Origin: an uncultured Desulfovibrio sp.
GTDB taxonomy: Bacteria > Desulfobacterota > Desulfovibrionia > Desulfovibrionales > Desulfovibrionaceae
Direction of reading: 5' to 3'
DNA length: 16,851 nt
Assembly: GCA_900553065.1 (NCBI GenBank)
Contig: USBZ01000044.1
Span: 1 to 16,851 of the forward strand
Shown here piece after piece: positions 6,112-13,437 of this stretch (positions within the stretch are counted from its first letter, which is position 1; every line of letters begins with the position of its first letter). The translations under genes and the position numbers were made by a program. The notes under the pieces were generated by a model. The model saw only the letters and a list, made by a program, of their open reading frames with translations. It had not been told where the DNA came from and did not search any database.

Positions 6112-7449
6112 TCAGGAACGCCCGCGATCCTCTCCTGCTGCGGACTCTTCTTCCAGTCCGGGGCGAAGCTCGCCCATGGTTTCGTAGAGGTGCGCCAGAG
6201 CAATGAGGCAGTCGGCGCGGGTGGAAATTTCCGCAAGCTCCGCATCGGAGAGCGCCGACTGCGCCGTGAGCAGATCCAGATAGGATCCGGTCTGCAGTTC
6301 ATAGCGCATTTTGGCATCCGCATAGGACTCCTTGGCGCTTGCCACGGCCCGCTGGGAAACCTTGACGGCACGATAGGCATCCTGCGTGGTCAGAAGGCCC
6401 GACCGCACGGCATAGGCGCAGTTGTTCACGGAAGAACGCACCGCAGCCTCCAGGGCGGAAATCTGCTGCTGGGCCTGCCGGGTGAGGAAAACCCGTCTGC
6501 CGCTGGAAAAGAGGGTCCAGTCCAGAGACAGACCGATTTCTCCGTAGGAATAGTCGGTCTTGCTGTAGCGGCTGCCTGCAGCGTCGAGATGGCTGCCGGT
6601 GGTGGACCAGCCCACGATGGCCGACAGCTGCGGCCAGAAAAGACTCTTCGTGATGCCGAGATCCTTGAAGGCGATCTCCACCGACTTTCTGGCCATGAGC
6701 AGATCAGGACGATGCTCAAGAGCCTGCGCAAGACAGGCTTCCAGCGTACGCCGGAAAGGCTGCACGTCCAAGGTGCCCAGGAACTGCGTTCTGGCGTCCG
6801 GCGGCAGATCAAGCAGCGTATTGAGTCTGGTCAGCCAGATGTCGCGGTCATTTTCGTAGCTGATGAGAAGCGCTTCTGTCTGGGCAAGATCGGTTTCCGC
6901 CTGCAGTACGTCGAGCCGAGGCCTCAGACCGATGTTCCATGCCGTTTTCGCCATGTCGAGCTGCGCTCTGGCTCTTTCCAGAGAGCGCTGCGTGCTGCTG
7001 ATGGATTCTTCCGCCTTCAGATAGGAAATGAAGGCTTCCTGCACGCTGGCGGTCACGGACAGGCGCTGAGACTCCAGCTGAAGCTTCTGCACCTCCACTT
7101 CAAGAGCGGCCTTCTGATAGGTATTGAGCAGATTGAACCCCGTGAACAGCGGCTGGGAAGCCTGCACCGTCATGGTGGTCGCATTCTTCTCGGACCGGGA
7201 GGAACGTTCCTTGCTGTAGCGGGAATAGCTGTAATTCACGCCAAGTTCAGGCCCGAAGGAGCTGCGCGCCGCCTTGCGTGCCGACTCCGCCGCCTGCACC
7301 GAAAAATCTGCGCTTTCCAGATCGGGATTTTGCTCAAGCGCCCGCATGACGGCGCTTTCCATGGAATATACATCCTCCCCGGCTTTGACGGACGGAGGCA
7401 AAAACAGTATACAGGCAAAAGCCGCACAACATACAGAACGCCAGAACAT
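6112..7449 (-). CDS. TolC family outer-membrane efflux/secretion protein
   Basis: A 445-residue outer-membrane factor of normal size. Such proteins form trimeric channel-tunnels that carry type I secretion or RND/ABC efflux substrates out of the cell. A signal peptide is visible (hydrophobic core ACILFLPPS, likely cut after VKA, residue 23). The family opening follows: SMESAVMRALEQNPDLESAD, near residues 29-48. Two similar halves (about 28-215 and 235-430) are rich in long amphipathic helices with repeated Ala/Gln/Leu heptads; the first ends in LRPRLDVLQAETDLAQTEA and the second in ELQTGSYLDLLTAQSALSDA, the paired OEP pattern. An AAGGAG stands before the ATG. No periplasmic adaptor or inner-membrane pump is adjacent, so its partner is elsewhere. 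It is divergent from the Tol-like operon. Confidence 0.92.
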   Translation of the reverse strand: MFWRSVCCAAFACILFLPPSVKAGEDVYSMESAVMRALEQNPDLESADFSVQAAESARKAARSSFGPELGVNYSYSRYSKERSSRSEKNATTMTVQASQPLFTGFNLLNTYQKAALEVEVQKLQLESQRLSVTASVQEAFISYLKAEESISSTQRSLERARAQLDMAKTAWNIGLRPRLDVLQAETDLAQTEALLISYENDRDIWLTRLNTLLDLPPDARTQFLGTLDVQPFRRTLEACLAQALEHRPDLLMARKSVEIAFKDLGITKSLFWPQLSAIVGWSTTGSHLDAAGSRYSKTDYSYGEIGLSLDWTLFSSGRRVFLTRQAQQQISALEAAVRSSVNNCAYAVRSGLLTTQDAYRAVKVSQRAVASAKESYADAKMRYELQTGSYLDLLTAQSALSDAELAEISTRADCLIALAHLYETMGELRPGLEEESAAGEDRGRS

Positions 7450-7472
7450 GGGAATCTCCTTGAGGTGCCCAG

Positions 7473-7502
7473 AATCTAGCGCAAAAGGCGGTCTTCTGTC
7501 AC
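7473..7502 (-). promoter_or_regulatory. Likely promoter of the TolC-family gene
   Basis: On the minus strand GTGACA (7497-7502, five of six) is followed after 18 bp by TAGATT (7473-7478, four of six). This would give a leader of roughly 15-20 nt containing the AAGGAG site. No comparably good promoter was seen for the divergent tolQ gene in 7503-7630. Confidence 0.45.
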
Positions 7503-7630
7503 TCCCTCCGGCCTCGGAAGGAGCGGATTTTTTCGTTGCATCCGGCGCCGCTCAAGCATAAGAACAGAGCGGACCATCCCCCGTCGTCACACCCCGTGCC
7601 GACAACTCATCGGATATTTTCGGAGCACTC

Positions 7631-8314
7631 ATGGACTACAACATTTTTTCCGTCTTTGCCAGCGCAAGTCTCGTTGCCCAGCTCATCATGGTCATTCTCG
7701 TGGCCCTGTCCATTCTCAGCTGGACCGTCATCATAGGAAAGATGGTCACGCTTTCCGCCGCAGAACGCAAGGCCTCCGTCGGCATTGCCCGCTTCACGGA
7801 CGCTCCCGACCTCCGTCAGGCCGTTCAGAGCCTCGGCGGCGATCCCTCTTCCCCGCTGTATGCCGTCGCCCAGCACGGTGTGCGCGAATTCAACAACGGC
7901 AAGGAAGCCGGCGCCGATGAAAGCGTCGTGGTCGAAACCGTGCGCCGCGCTCTGAATCAGGGCGTCGGACTTGAAATCGACCGTCTGCACAAGAATCTCT
8001 CCATTCTCGCCACGGCCGCGAACACCGCTCCCTTCATCGGTCTGTTCGGTACGGTCTGGGGCATCATGACCTCCTTCCACGCCATCGGTCAGATGAAGTC
8101 CGCCTCGCTGGCCACCGTGGCTCCCGGCATTTCCGAAGCCCTCATCGCCACGGCCATCGGTCTGGGCGTGGCCGTGCCCGCCACCATTGCCTACAATATG
8201 TTCCTCGGCAAGCTGGACAGCATTGAAACGAGGCTCATCAACTTTGCCGGCATCTTCCTGAACCGCGTTCAGCGTGAAGTCAACGTGCACCGTTCCCGCG
8301 GCGGCGACAGGTAG
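7631..8314 (+). CDS. tolQ: TolQ/ExbB-family proton channel protein
   Basis: A 227-residue inner-membrane protein of the MotA/TolQ/ExbB family; with TolR it uses the proton-motive force to drive the TolA/TonB partner. Three membrane segments are visible: about 13-36, 131-153 and 165-192. The signature stretches are NTAPFIGLFGTVWGIM at 131-146 and APGISEALIATAIGL at 164-178, with the channel-lining threonines T141 and T174. The length and the SFHAIG segment resemble TolQ more than ExbB. GGAG lies about seven bases before the ATG. It is first in an operon with tolR (9-bp gap) and the TolA-like gene. Confidence 0.93.
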   Translation: MDYNIFSVFASASLVAQLIMVILVALSILSWTVIIGKMVTLSAAERKASVGIARFTDAPDLRQAVQSLGGDPSSPLYAVAQHGVREFNNGKEAGADESVVVETVRRALNQGVGLEIDRLHKNLSILATAANTAPFIGLFGTVWGIMTSFHAIGQMKSASLATVAPGISEALIATAIGLGVAVPATIAYNMFLGKLDSIETRLINFAGIFLNRVQREVNVHRSRGGDR

Positions 8315-8323
8315 GTCTGCGTC

Positions 8324-8767
8324 ATGGCCAGAAAAAAAGGCTTTGTTTCGGAAATCAACGTGACGCCCTTCGTGGACGTCATGATGGTGCTGCTCATCAT
8401 CTTCATGGTCACGGCGCCCATGATGGACTCCGGACTCGACGTGGATCTGCCGCAGGCCAAGCAGGTGGATACCCTGCCGTCGGATGCCGAGCATCTCGTG
8501 CTCACCGTGCGTGAGGACGGAACGCTCTATCTCGACACCTACGAAGTGCAGCTTGAGGAACTGGAAGAGCGCCTCGTGGCCATCGTGAAGGAAAAGGACC
8601 GCGCCCTCTTCCTTCAGGCCGACAAGAGCGTGCCCTACGGTCTTGTGGTGGATGTCATGGGCCGCATCAAGGCCGCAGGCATTGAAAAGCTGGGCGTGGT
8701 CGCCATGCCTTCCACGGAAGGCGCCACTTCCGCCGGATCGTCCGACGCCCGGCAGAGTCGCCGCTAG
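8324..8767 (+). CDS. tolR: TolR/ExbD-family biopolymer transport protein
   Basis: A 147-residue single-pass inner-membrane protein. After a short basic N-terminus comes the family signature INVTPFVDVMMVLLIIFMV (11-29), in which D18 is the conserved proton-handling aspartate of TolR/ExbD. The periplasmic domain contains VDLPQAK and the strand-rich region typical of the family, including LQADKSVPYGLVVDVMGRIK. The Ser/Arg-rich end is variable in the family. The gene starts nine bases after tolQ and stops 17 bp before the TolA-like gene, so the three are cotranscribed. Confidence 0.93.
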   Translation: MARKKGFVSEINVTPFVDVMMVLLIIFMVTAPMMDSGLDVDLPQAKQVDTLPSDAEHLVLTVREDGTLYLDTYEVQLEELEERLVAIVKEKDRALFLQADKSVPYGLVVDVMGRIKAAGIEKLGVVAMPSTEGATSAGSSDARQSRR

Positions 8768-8784
8768 ACGGCATAAAGAATCCC

Positions 8785-9762
8785 ATGCGAATAAGCAGTC
8801 TTTTCTTATCCATACTGCTCCATCTGGCAGTGCTGGCCTTCATACTGTATGTGCCGCTGCGTCCTCCGCTGGACATCACGCGGCCGGTCTACCAGGTCAG
8901 TCTCGTGATGGGCGCTCCGGGCGGTGAAAAACTGCCGTCTCCGGTTCTCGGAGCCCGTCCGCCCGTCACCGGCAAACAGGTGGCTTCCACGGAAGCGGCG
9001 CCTTCGCCCAAGGCGGAACCCGCTCCTACGCCGAAGCCCGAGGAAATTCCCATAACCCGGCCGGATCCGAAACCGGAACCCAAGCCCGAGCCGAAGCCCG
9101 AACCCAAACAGGATCCGGTTCAGATTCCCCAGCAGCCGAAGCCCGAAAAGAAACCCGAGCCCAAGCCCGAGCCGAAGCCGGAGAAGAAACCGGAACCTCA
9201 GCCCGAGAAAAAACCGGATCCCAAGCCGGAGAAAAAGCCTGAGCCTGCTCCGGAAAAGAAGCCCGAACAGAAGCCTGCACAGAAGGAACAGCCGAAGCGC
9301 GACAGCGGCAAGGACGCTCTTGCCGATGCTCTGGCCGCGGCCCGCAAGCAGGCCAAGTCCAACACGGCAGGCAAAGGCGGCGGCACTTCCGCATCCCGTG
9401 CGCTGGCCGACCTGGAAAAGCAGGTGGGACGTACCGGCGTCGGCGGTGGCGGCGGTGAAGGCGACGGTCCCGGTGGCGGCGGCATCTATGATGTCTACGT
9501 CGCGCAGGTCATTCTCGCCATCCAGCCCAACTGGAGCATGCCCACCTATTCCCGCAACAACATGGTGGTGCAGGTGCGCATCAAGCTCGACAAGCAGGGC
9601 AACGTGCTCGACTGCGGTATCGAACGCTCCTCGGGCAGACCGGAATTCGATGCTTCCGCCATCAATGCCGTCATACGCACCAAGACTCTGCCTCCGCCGC
9701 CCACTCCGGCTCAGCAGGATCTTGTGGTCAGCTTCAACTCTCTGCAGATGATGGGGCGCTGA
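8785..9762 (+). CDS. TolA/TonB-like energy-transducing protein with Pro-Lys-Glu spacer
   Basis: A 325-residue protein anchored in the inner membrane (residues 4-24) with the S9-x3-H13 motif by which TonB and TolA contact ExbB/TolQ. Residues 75-170 are a rigid periplasm-spanning spacer of KPEP/KPEKK repeats, followed by an Ala/Lys helical stretch (175-215) and a glycine linker (218-233). The C-terminal TonB/TolA fold (about 235-325) contains YVAQVILAIQPNWSMP, VVQVRIKLDKQGNVLDCGIE and SSGRPEFDASAINAV. The Pro-rich spacer looks like TonB, while the IYDVYVAQV...IQPNW segment and the TolQ/TolR neighbours look like TolA, so the symbol is left open. It couples inner-membrane proton flow to the outer membrane; a Pal/TolB partner is not encoded nearby. 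Confidence 0.88.
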   Translation: MRISSLFLSILLHLAVLAFILYVPLRPPLDITRPVYQVSLVMGAPGGEKLPSPVLGARPPVTGKQVASTEAAPSPKAEPAPTPKPEEIPITRPDPKPEPKPEPKPEPKQDPVQIPQQPKPEKKPEPKPEPKPEKKPEPQPEKKPDPKPEKKPEPAPEKKPEQKPAQKEQPKRDSGKDALADALAAARKQAKSNTAGKGGGTSASRALADLEKQVGRTGVGGGGGEGDGPGGGGIYDVYVAQVILAIQPNWSMPTYSRNNMVVQVRIKLDKQGNVLDCGIERSSGRPEFDASAINAVIRTKTLPPPPTPAQQDLVVSFNSLQMMGR

Positions 9763-9788
9763 GCCCCTCCCTTTCCCTTTCTTCAAGC

Positions 9789-9817
9789 GCCGGTTCCGAT
9801 CCCCGATCGGAGCCGGC
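9789..9817 (+). other. Long hairpin between the TolA-like gene and the tandem TonB-C gene
   Basis: GCCGGTTCCGATC (9789-9801) pairs with GATCGGAGCCGGC (9805-9817), 13 pairs including one G-U, around a CCC loop. Only TCT and then the GGAG ribosome-binding site follow, so it is not a clear terminator. It could lower expression of the following gene or mark an mRNA end. Confidence 0.6.
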
Positions 9818-9829
9818 TCTGGAGTTTTT

Positions 9830-10519
9830 ATGAACGATCATCGCCTTTCCGGCAGCCAGCTACGCAGTTTCGGCAATGCCCTCCGCTTCCGCCGTACCGC
9901 CGTTTTTGCGCTTGCCATGTCCCTTCTCATGCCTCTGCCCTGTTCCGCCTTCACGGCCGTTGCCGATACGTCGGGCGGCTACAGCTTTCAGGTTCTCAAT
10001 CAGATCATGCGGATATGGAAGCAGCCCGCCGGCGCACGGGGCACCGTCATGATGGAACTGCGCATCGAACCATCGGGCGCCCTTGCAGACTGTGCCATTC
10101 TGCAGCCTTCTCTCAGCCCGGCTGCGGATGCCGCCCTCTGTGCAGCCGCACACAATGCCGCCCCCTATCCCTATACGCCCTTCGGCGCAGAAGCCAGAGT
10201 ATCGCTTGCCGCCGCCTACAGCACCGGAGAAACGGGAACGACCCCGGCTCCGGCGCCGACCTATGCCGAAATGCTCCGGCAATCCATCAGTCCTCATCTC
10301 ATCGTGCCTCACGGCCTTTCCGGAAGCTGGACAACTGTGGTACAACTCGACGTGTGGGCCGACGGAACCGTCAAGGACTGCCGCATCACCAGCCCGTCCG
10401 GCAACGCCGATGTCGACGCCGCCGTCATGAACGCCATCCGCACCCCCGGCGTCATTTCCGCTCCGCCGGAACATACGGAGCAGAGAGTTTCGCTTTCGTT
10501 CACCCTCAGCGCACGCTGA
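9830..10519 (+). CDS. Secreted protein with two tandem TonB/TolA C-terminal-like domains
   Basis: A 229-residue protein that I do not recognise as a named family member. It has a long N-terminus with a hydrophobic signal segment (about 23-37, likely cut after CSA, residue 40), so it should be periplasmic. Residues 50-130 and 145-229 are two similar modules, each with the TonB-C pattern: a strand ending in DG/SG, the motif DCxI, then a helix beginning near ADAAL / VDAAV. The second reads VVQLDVWADGTVKDCRITSP, close to the end of the preceding TolA-like protein (IKLDKQGNVLDCGIERSSG). There is no membrane anchor with SxxxH, so it cannot itself be driven by TolQ/TolR. GGAG precedes the ATG. It lies 67 bp after the TolA-like gene and 28 bp before the channel gene. 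A periplasmic adaptor or decoy role is inference. Confidence 0.7.
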   Translation: MNDHRLSGSQLRSFGNALRFRRTAVFALAMSLLMPLPCSAFTAVADTSGGYSFQVLNQIMRIWKQPAGARGTVMMELRIEPSGALADCAILQPSLSPAADAALCAAAHNAAPYPYTPFGAEARVSLAAAYSTGETGTTPAPAPTYAEMLRQSISPHLIVPHGLSGSWTTVVQLDVWADGTVKDCRITSPSGNADVDAAVMNAIRTPGVISAPPEHTEQRVSLSFTLSAR

Positions 10520-10547
10520 ATCACCGTCTGTTCTTCCGAGGAACGCC

Positions 10548-13082
10548 ATGCGCAGAACACGCCTCCCCATTCTGTTTCTTCTGCTGATTCTTCTCTCCTT
10601 CGCGCCGGTAAATGTCGGCGGATTCACCGCCTTTGCCGTTGCGGCTGATACGGCAGCCCAGCAGAGCGACGACGGCCCCGACGCCAAGGCCCTGGCCGAA
10701 GCCGAAGCCAAAGCCCGGGCCGAAAGTGAAGCCAAGGCCGCTGAAAAAGCCAAAAAGGAAGAAGAGGAGCGGGCTGCCGAAGCAGCCAAAAGCGTTCAGG
10801 AAGCGTGGAATGCCCTGCTGGCCACTCATAACGCGAGACTGGCAGGCATCATTGAACATTCCCAGACGCTGAAGGACGGACTGACCGAACTGGCCTCGGA
10901 TACGAACCAGAGCATTTCTCTTCTGGAGCAGGAGTTCCAGAAGCTCGACGCTCTTTCTCAGGTGACCGGAAGCATGCCTTCCGATCTCACCGTGCTGGTG
11001 GAGCGCTTCTCCCGCATCAAGGATCGCATTCAGTCGCTCATAAAGCCGCTGCAGAATACGCAGGCCGACCTGGACAAGGAAAAGCAGGCGCTTGCGCTTC
11101 TGGAAAAGTCGCTGTCGGGCCAGAACTCGCCGGAAGTCAGCGGCAAGCTGACCAGCCGTCTCAGAGAAGCCAACAGGAATATCGACAGCCTGCAGAGTCG
11201 CTACGAACGCATCATTGCACCGGCTCTCGAGCTCATCCAGCAGGTGCAGGAACGCATCGACGAGCTGATGAAGAATATGCCCACTCTCTGGAACAATTAC
11301 TACTTCCAGTCTTCCGGGCATTTCTACGATGTCGTGGCCTGGGGCCGAGACATCCGCAACCTCGGCTCCCTGCGCGAACTCTTCTCCCTGCGCGTGACGA
11401 CGGAACTGCCCAACAGCATGACTGCGCTGCTTTCCATGTTCGTGCGTCTGCTCACCTCGCTGCTGTTCTTCGGTCTCTTCGGTCTGGCGCTGCGCCACAC
11501 GGCCAGAAAACGGCTTCCCGAACAGATGCAGGCCGGTGTGGATCGCGTCATGCGCAACAGCGCCATCTGGATCATACTCGGCATATCCATACACCTTGCC
11601 GCATGGGACGACGGCAAGCTGTATCAGATGATCGCCACCCTGGGTTCCATGAGCCTGTGCTGGGGACAGATGCTCCTCGCCTGGGATCTCTACGAATTCG
11701 AAAACCCCAACCGGCCCCGGCTCTCTCCGCTGTGGCCCATGTTCCCGCCGCTGCTCATAGGCATGGTGCTGCTCAACTTTGATCCCTTCCCCCTGTTCAT
11801 CTGCGTGGTGTGGGTCATCGTGCAGGCCGTGGATCTGTGGAAAGCCCGCAGACTGCCGCTGCCGGAACAGCCTCTGCCGCGCACCATCATGCGGCTCTAC
11901 ACCATACAGCTCTGGATAACGCTCATCATCAGCCTTCTGGGCTTCTCCCGACTGTCCATTCTCATCAGCATGTGCTTCACCTCCATTACCGTGACCATCA
12001 TGCTGTGCGTGTCCATCTTCAAGGTGGAACATCTCATCGAATCCTATCTGCCCAAGGAGGGCACCATTGCCGTCATGGCCAGTCTGGCCATGGCCCTCAT
12101 CATGCCTGTCGTCCTTCTGATGGCCGTCATGGCCGCCGTGCTCTGGATTCTTGCCTACCCCGGCGGATACTTCCTGCTTCAGCATATGGCGACGCTCGGC
12201 TTCAACATCGGCAACGTGTCGCTGAACGCCATGCAGATTCTCAGCATCTTCATTGCGTTCTATCTGACGCGCGCCCTGCTCGCCGTGGGCAATACCTTCA
12301 TGTCCGGCATGCAGGCTCAGATTTCCCGCATCTCCGTCTCCCTGCTCGCTCCCATACAAATCGTCTACAAATGTCTGCTCTGGGCCCTGTTCGGCCTCTA
12401 CGCCCTCAAGGCACTGGGCTTCAATTTGTCCAGCCTTTCCATCATTGCCGGCGGTCTCTCCGTCGGTATCGGTATCGGCCTGCAGAACATGGTGCAGAAC
12501 TTCACCAGCGGTCTTTCCGTCATCTTCGGACAGACCATTCGTGAAGGCGACGTGGTGGAGGTCGGCACCATCACCGGCGTGGTCAAGAAAATCAACATCC
12601 GCTCCACTATGGTGGAAACCTTCGACAACGCCATCATCTTCATTCCCAACGCCAGCTTCCTCAACAGCTCCTTCACCAACTGGACCCACAACAACCGCCG
12701 CGTGCGCAAGGAAATCGCCGTCGGCGTCGCCTATGGCTCCGACGTCAATCACTGCCTCGCCCTGATGCTGAAAATCGCGCGTGAACATCCCAAGGTGCTG
12801 TACTATCCCGAACCGACGTCGTACTTCATCAACTTCGGCGCCAGCTCGCTTGATCTCATTCTCCGCTTCTGGGTGCGGGAATACAACGACGGGCTCGCCA
12901 TCACTTCCGACATCCGCCTGAAGATCAACGAAGTCTTTGCCGAGGAAGGCATCGAGATCTCCTTCCCCCAGCTCGACGTGCATATGCGCAACGACAACGA
13001 CATTACCGCCGCGCTCGAAAAGAACGACGCCGGAAACGCTTCTGCTGAAGAACAGAGCGAAGAGAAAAAGGAACAGGCCTAG
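10548..13082 (+). CDS. Large MscS-family mechanosensitive channel (MscK/YbiO-like architecture)
   Basis: An 844-residue tension-gated channel that releases solutes on hypo-osmotic shock. Order: signal peptide (1-32); a charged Ala/Glu/Lys stretch (45-82); a long coiled-coil periplasmic region (about 82-285); roughly eight or nine membrane segments from about 290; then the MscS core at 600-815. The pore helix is Gly/Ala-rich, with GGLSVGIGIGLQNMVQNF at 635-652. The beta domain follows with IREGDVVEVGTITGVVKKIN, IRSTMVETFDNAIIFIPN and the 3' fold ending VHMRN. Standard MscS is about 286 residues; the large N-terminal part is like MscK, MscM or YbiO. The last 25 residues are acidic and low-complexity. 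GAGGAA precedes the ATG. It is the last gene of the Tol-like operon, an unusual placement suggesting coupling of envelope tension with the Tol machinery. Confidence 0.92.
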   Translation: MRRTRLPILFLLLILLSFAPVNVGGFTAFAVAADTAAQQSDDGPDAKALAEAEAKARAESEAKAAEKAKKEEEERAAEAAKSVQEAWNALLATHNARLAGIIEHSQTLKDGLTELASDTNQSISLLEQEFQKLDALSQVTGSMPSDLTVLVERFSRIKDRIQSLIKPLQNTQADLDKEKQALALLEKSLSGQNSPEVSGKLTSRLREANRNIDSLQSRYERIIAPALELIQQVQERIDELMKNMPTLWNNYYFQSSGHFYDVVAWGRDIRNLGSLRELFSLRVTTELPNSMTALLSMFVRLLTSLLFFGLFGLALRHTARKRLPEQMQAGVDRVMRNSAIWIILGISIHLAAWDDGKLYQMIATLGSMSLCWGQMLLAWDLYEFENPNRPRLSPLWPMFPPLLIGMVLLNFDPFPLFICVVWVIVQAVDLWKARRLPLPEQPLPRTIMRLYTIQLWITLIISLLGFSRLSILISMCFTSITVTIMLCVSIFKVEHLIESYLPKEGTIAVMASLAMALIMPVVLLMAVMAAVLWILAYPGGYFLLQHMATLGFNIGNVSLNAMQILSIFIAFYLTRALLAVGNTFMSGMQAQISRISVSLLAPIQIVYKCLLWALFGLYALKALGFNLSSLSIIAGGLSVGIGIGLQNMVQNFTSGLSVIFGQTIREGDVVEVGTITGVVKKINIRSTMVETFDNAIIFIPNASFLNSSFTNWTHNNRRVRKEIAVGVAYGSDVNHCLALMLKIAREHPKVLYYPEPTSYFINFGASSLDLILRFWVREYNDGLAITSDIRLKINEVFAEEGIEISFPQLDVHMRNDNDITAALEKNDAGNASAEEQSEEKKEQA

Positions 13083-13107
13083 CGCAGCTCTCCCATTCCT
13101 TTCTGGC

Positions 13108-13142
13108 GCGCCCCGGTTCGTCCCTAGGATGAGCCGGGGCGC
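13108..13142 (+). terminator. Long hairpin ending the Tol-like operon (weak T-run)
   Basis: GCGCCCCGGTTCGTCC (13108-13123) pairs with GGATGAGCCGGGGCGC (13127-13142): 16 pairs including two G-U, around a CTA loop. The following bases are TGTCGTATATAAAAAG, so there is no strong T-run. It is likely an operon-end hairpin, terminating only partly or with Rho. Confidence 0.55.
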
Positions 13143-13355
13143 TGTCGTATATAAAAAGTCATCCCCTGAAGCGGGCACTCTCCGTCCCGCGGCGATGATA
13201 CCGCTCACAACCGCATGAGGCTCCTTCACGCCCTCAAGCGTCATGCAAAACAGCATGACATCCCGGAACTTCCGATCAGGAAGCGGCAAAAAACGCGGCT
13301 GAGGCCCGTTCCATGAACAGGGGCAAAAGCGCAACCGGACTTCGGCCGTAAGATG

Positions 13356-13399
13356 ACAAAAACCTGCCGGAAACAGAGCAACGCTGTCCCCGGCAGGTT
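13356..13399 (-). terminator. Rho-independent terminator of the amidase gene
   Basis: AACCTGCCGG (13361-13370) and CCGGCAGGTT (13390-13399) form a perfect 10-bp stem. On the minus strand it ends in a run of five T (plus-strand A 13358-13362, partly in the stem). It lies about 40 bp after the amidase stop. An inner ACAG/CTGT pairing extends it. Confidence 0.75.
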
Positions 13400-13437
13400 C
13401 TCCCTGCTGAAAAAGAAGCTGAGAAAAAAAACGTCCG

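Larger units (their letters stand above)
13083..13437. other. Gene-free gap between convergent channel and amidase genes
   Basis: It contains one long hairpin at the channel end, the amidase terminator at the other end and about 210 bp between them with no recognised gene or repeat. Long minus-strand reading frames across it are shadows of the channel gene. Confidence 0.6.

Noticed and set aside
7501..7536. Terminator-like CTCC/GGAG stem followed by six T
   Set aside because: The stem is poorly paired and lies between divergent genes where no plus-strand transcript should end.
10521..13334. A 937-codon open frame on the minus strand
   Set aside because: It mirrors the channel gene, which has a signal peptide, MscS core and ribosome-binding site; the antisense product is His/Glu/Gly-rich without family features.
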